From positions 2,976,001 to 3,040,000 of the forward strand of contig OZ253953.1 of the NCBI GenBank assembly GCA_965267335.1: a stretch of DNA of 64,000 nucleotides, read 5' to 3'. A program made the position numbers and the translations under genes. Shown here piece after piece: positions 61,901 to 64,000 of the stretch. How positions within the stretch are numbered: position 1 is the first letter of the stretch; every line of letters starts with the position of its first letter. The notes beneath the pieces were generated by a model, which was not told where the DNA came from, made no database searches, and was given only the letters and a program-made list of their open reading frames with translations. This DNA is from G965267335 sp965267335. GTDB lineage: Bacteria; Bacteroidota; Bacteroidia; Cytophagales; JAAEPT01.

Positions 61901-64000
61901 TTGAAATTATTTTGCCATAAACGTTTTTTTAGTTTCATGGCCGTATGCTTACTTTCTACAGGCAGCTATGCTCAATGGATCGTAGAAGGTACGGGAACTG
62001 GTGTAAATTCAGCAAAGGTTTCTACACTGGATGCATCCGGTAATATCTACGTGGCTGGCAATTATTTGCTCAGCGATATCATATTTGCTCCTGACACTTT
62101 GTCAAACACTGGTGTTTATGACGGGTTTCTTGTAAAATATGACTCCAGTGGGGCTTTTATATGGTCGGCTAGCTACGAAACGAATGGGAACTACGTACAA
62201 CCTTATGCGATCGATATCGATGGTAACGGAGATGTGGTTCTTGCAGGACTATTCAGGGACGAAATAACTTTTGAAAGTACCACTCTCAACACCGGAATAA
62301 CTGGTGAATTCAGCAACTTCACAGCAAAATATGATGCATCAGGTAATTTGCAATGGGCAACTCAATCAACAATTTTTAATACCGATTCCTATATTGTAAC
62401 CTATGGTATGGATACAGATAGTTCAGGCAATGTATATTCCGGAGGACTACTACGAGACTCAATACAAATGGGTAATGATACCCTCTACTCCAGTTCAAAA
62501 GGCATTTTCTTTTCTAAACATGATGTCAATGGTAATTATGTTAGGGCTCTGGTCAATGACTCCGTATTCTCACAAGTATCCGCACTGACCTTTGACCAAT
62601 CAGGTAATTACATTTATGCCACCGGTACTTATCAAGGGGACCTGTCTCTTGGATTGGACACCCTTATCGGGCTCCCGGCAACTACTCAAACTTTCGTAAC
62701 AAAACTTGATACGAGCCTCACCCCCATTTGGCTAATTGGCTTTGAAGCCGATTCTGTAATCACCATTAACCATAAAGACAGTCTACTTGTAATCACCGGG
62801 AGATCAGAAAATACAGCGACCATTGGAACTGATGTATTTACTGGAACTCCTGGAGAGACTTTTGACTACGTCACAGTACTGGATACTTCGGGAAGCATAA
62901 GGTGGAGCAAGCAAATCATAACAAATTCGACCACGGCCAACATCAACAGAAATGAAGCTGCTTTTGATAATGTTGGCAACCTATACGTAACAGGTTCATT
63001 CGGACAAGCAGGTGTAGGAGGGATAAATATCACCGTAGATTCAGAAACAAAGACTTCCGTAGAAGATTATGATGCCTATGTGCTAAAGCTCGACAGCATG
63101 GGTAACGTAGTTTGGCTTCAAACCCTTGGTGACTCAGCACAGGACATTTCCGAAACGATTTCAGTAATTGACTCTAGTAACATTTACATAGCAGGACAAT
63201 ACAGTGATTCACTCTATGTTACGAACATTACTGAAACTAACGATGATGGCGGACGTGATGCCTTTATAGTAGAAATTGATATTTGCCCGGAAGTACAAAG
63301 TAGATTTACTGTAAACGGATCGACTACGCTATGTGAGGGAGAATCCGTAGAACTCATTGCCGAAACAGGAACGAATTACCAGTATCAGTGGCAAAAAGAT
63401 AGCATTGACATTACAGGGGCAACAGCCAGCACCTATTTTGCTTCTGACTCCGCTGAATACAGACTGATAATAACAGACCCAGTCGAAGGATGCACAAAGA
63501 CCAGCTACCCTGAATTCATCACGGTAAACCCTTTACCAGATGTTGAAATATCCTTAACAGATACACTGATTTGTGATGATGAGTTCTCAACTATATCTGT
63601 TTACTACAGTCCAAATTACCAATATGAATGGTATGAAGATGGTGTTTTCATTCAGGATAGTCTCTCCAACTACACAACTATGACGAGTGGTGATTATTAT
63701 GTAATCATGACAAATAGCTATGATTGTACGGATAGCACGGACACGGTTTCAGTAACTGTCATGAGCTACCCTGATGCCAATATTACTCCGGGTGGAGCAA
63801 CAACGTTTTGTGATGGTGATTCAGTAGAGTTAGTCGCAAACACAGGTTCCGGTTGGAACTACCAATGGTACAGAGACGGAGCGGCTCTGACTGGTGATAC
63901 TTCTAGCTCTATATATGCCCTCACGCAAGGTGAATACACTATATTAGTTTCTAACGAGGCTGAATGCGACTCCATTTCTGACCTTGTTGATGTAGTAACG
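61901..64000 (+). CDS. Secreted SBBP-type beta-propeller protein with Ig-like modules (3' partial)
   Basis: Frame open from TTG at 61901 to the window end (700 codons). The N-terminus has a basic start (LFCHKRFFSF) and a hydrophobic core ending YAQ, a convincing signal peptide; an internal ATG at 61937 would lose the charged part. Residues ~20-450 have SBBP/beta-propeller repeats (GNIYVAGNY, GDVVLAGLF, WATQS, GNLYVTGSF). From ~480 two or more Ig/PKD-like modules follow (YQYQWQKDSIDITGA, YQWYRDGAALTGD). Similar architectures usually end in a type B CTD, here outside the window. Probably T9SS cargo. Confidence 0.85.
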   Translation, partial: MKLFCHKRFFSFMAVCLLSTGSYAQWIVEGTGTGVNSAKVSTLDASGNIYVAGNYLLSDIIFAPDTLSNTGVYDGFLVKYDSSGAFIWSASYETNGNYVQPYAIDIDGNGDVVLAGLFRDEITFESTTLNTGITGEFSNFTAKYDASGNLQWATQSTIFNTDSYIVTYGMDTDSSGNVYSGGLLRDSIQMGNDTLYSSSKGIFFSKHDVNGNYVRALVNDSVFSQVSALTFDQSGNYIYATGTYQGDLSLGLDTLIGLPATTQTFVTKLDTSLTPIWLIGFEADSVITINHKDSLLVITGRSENTATIGTDVFTGTPGETFDYVTVLDTSGSIRWSKQIITNSTTANINRNEAAFDNVGNLYVTGSFGQAGVGGINITVDSETKTSVEDYDAYVLKLDSMGNVVWLQTLGDSAQDISETISVIDSSNIYIAGQYSDSLYVTNITETNDDGGRDAFIVEIDICPEVQSRFTVNGSTTLCEGESVELIAETGTNYQYQWQKDSIDITGATASTYFASDSAEYRLIITDPVEGCTKTSYPEFITVNPLPDVEISLTDTLICDDEFSTISVYYSPNYQYEWYEDGVFIQDSLSNYTTMTSGDYYVIMTNSYDCTDSTDTVSVTVMSYPDANITPGGATTFCDGDSVELVANTGSGWNYQWYRDGAALTGDTSSSIYALTQGEYTILVSNEAECDSISDLVDVVT

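Noticed and set aside
61937..64000. Start at ATG 61937
   Set aside because: TTG at 61901 restores the charged N-terminal part of the signal peptide, in frame with no stop between.
1..64000. tRNA, rRNA and prophage genes
   Set aside because: No cloverleaf, rRNA-like or phage structural sequence was recognised on either strand.

Overview
The window is a piece of a Bacteroidota chromosome, probably a marine, polysaccharide- and protein-degrading gliding-type bacterium (order not determinable from the sequence alone). The evidence is a high density of type IX secretion system (T9SS) substrates with type A and type B C-terminal sorting domains (CTDs), two PorP/SprF-family proteins, SprB repeats, FISUMP domains, BACON-free but lipoprotein-rich small genes, and frequent TTG start codons. 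Both ends cut through genes: a secreted protein with a variant CTD at the left edge, and a secreted beta-propeller/Ig protein at the right edge (61901 to the window end).

Layout. 1-11.3 kb: T9SS substrate end, a phosphodiesterase-TPR-sulfotransferase fusion, a type A CTD protein, a Cys-motif protein, YebC, and two large FISUMP-domain secreted proteins. 11.8-20.2 kb: ordinary chromosomal genes (M48 and M23 peptidases, FAH hydrolase, BCP peroxiredoxin, split transketolase with a VWA protein between the two halves). 20.2-25.8 kb: an A+T-rich accessory block of small, mostly unrecognised genes, all on the minus strand, separated by structured sites, three of them exactly 60 bp long, that resemble integron attC sites. 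25.9-27.6 kb: a 10-bp phased repeat array, a short SSB gene, and a repeat field made of four related units, one of which carries an intact GxxExxY-family gene; the 3' end of ssb is duplicated beyond that gene. 27.6-34.3 kb: three secreted T9SS type A proteins (DUF4832-like, GH16, metallopeptidase), the last two sharing a ricin-CBM6-CTD tail. 34.6-46.0 kb: MscS channel, then a locus with an ECF sigma factor, a transmembrane anti-sigma-like protein whose outer part carries a SprB-like and a CTD-like domain, a divergent PorP/SprF-like protein, a small CTD protein and a 2187-residue M43-type metalloprotease. 46.1-54.8 kb: miscellaneous genes (SRPBCC/GyrI-like, lipoproteins, a GH18-like protein without the catalytic acid, cold shock protein, TtcA, TrmJ). 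54.8-61.8 kb: a second T9SS locus, with outer-membrane barrel, PorP/SprF and two SprB-repeat type B proteins.

The most promising unexplained system is at 35.8-46.0 kb. The same bipartite motif, GGGTCACTTY-N15-CTAGT, lies immediately upstream of the sigma/anti-sigma operon, of the small CTD gene and of the giant metalloprotease gene. The simplest reading is an ECF promoter, making an autoregulated surface-signalling unit in which a membrane anti-sigma factor bearing a T9SS-CTD-like outer domain controls expression of T9SS cargo. The second is the attC-like cassette cluster at 21.5-25.8 kb; the third is the GxxExxY repeat field.
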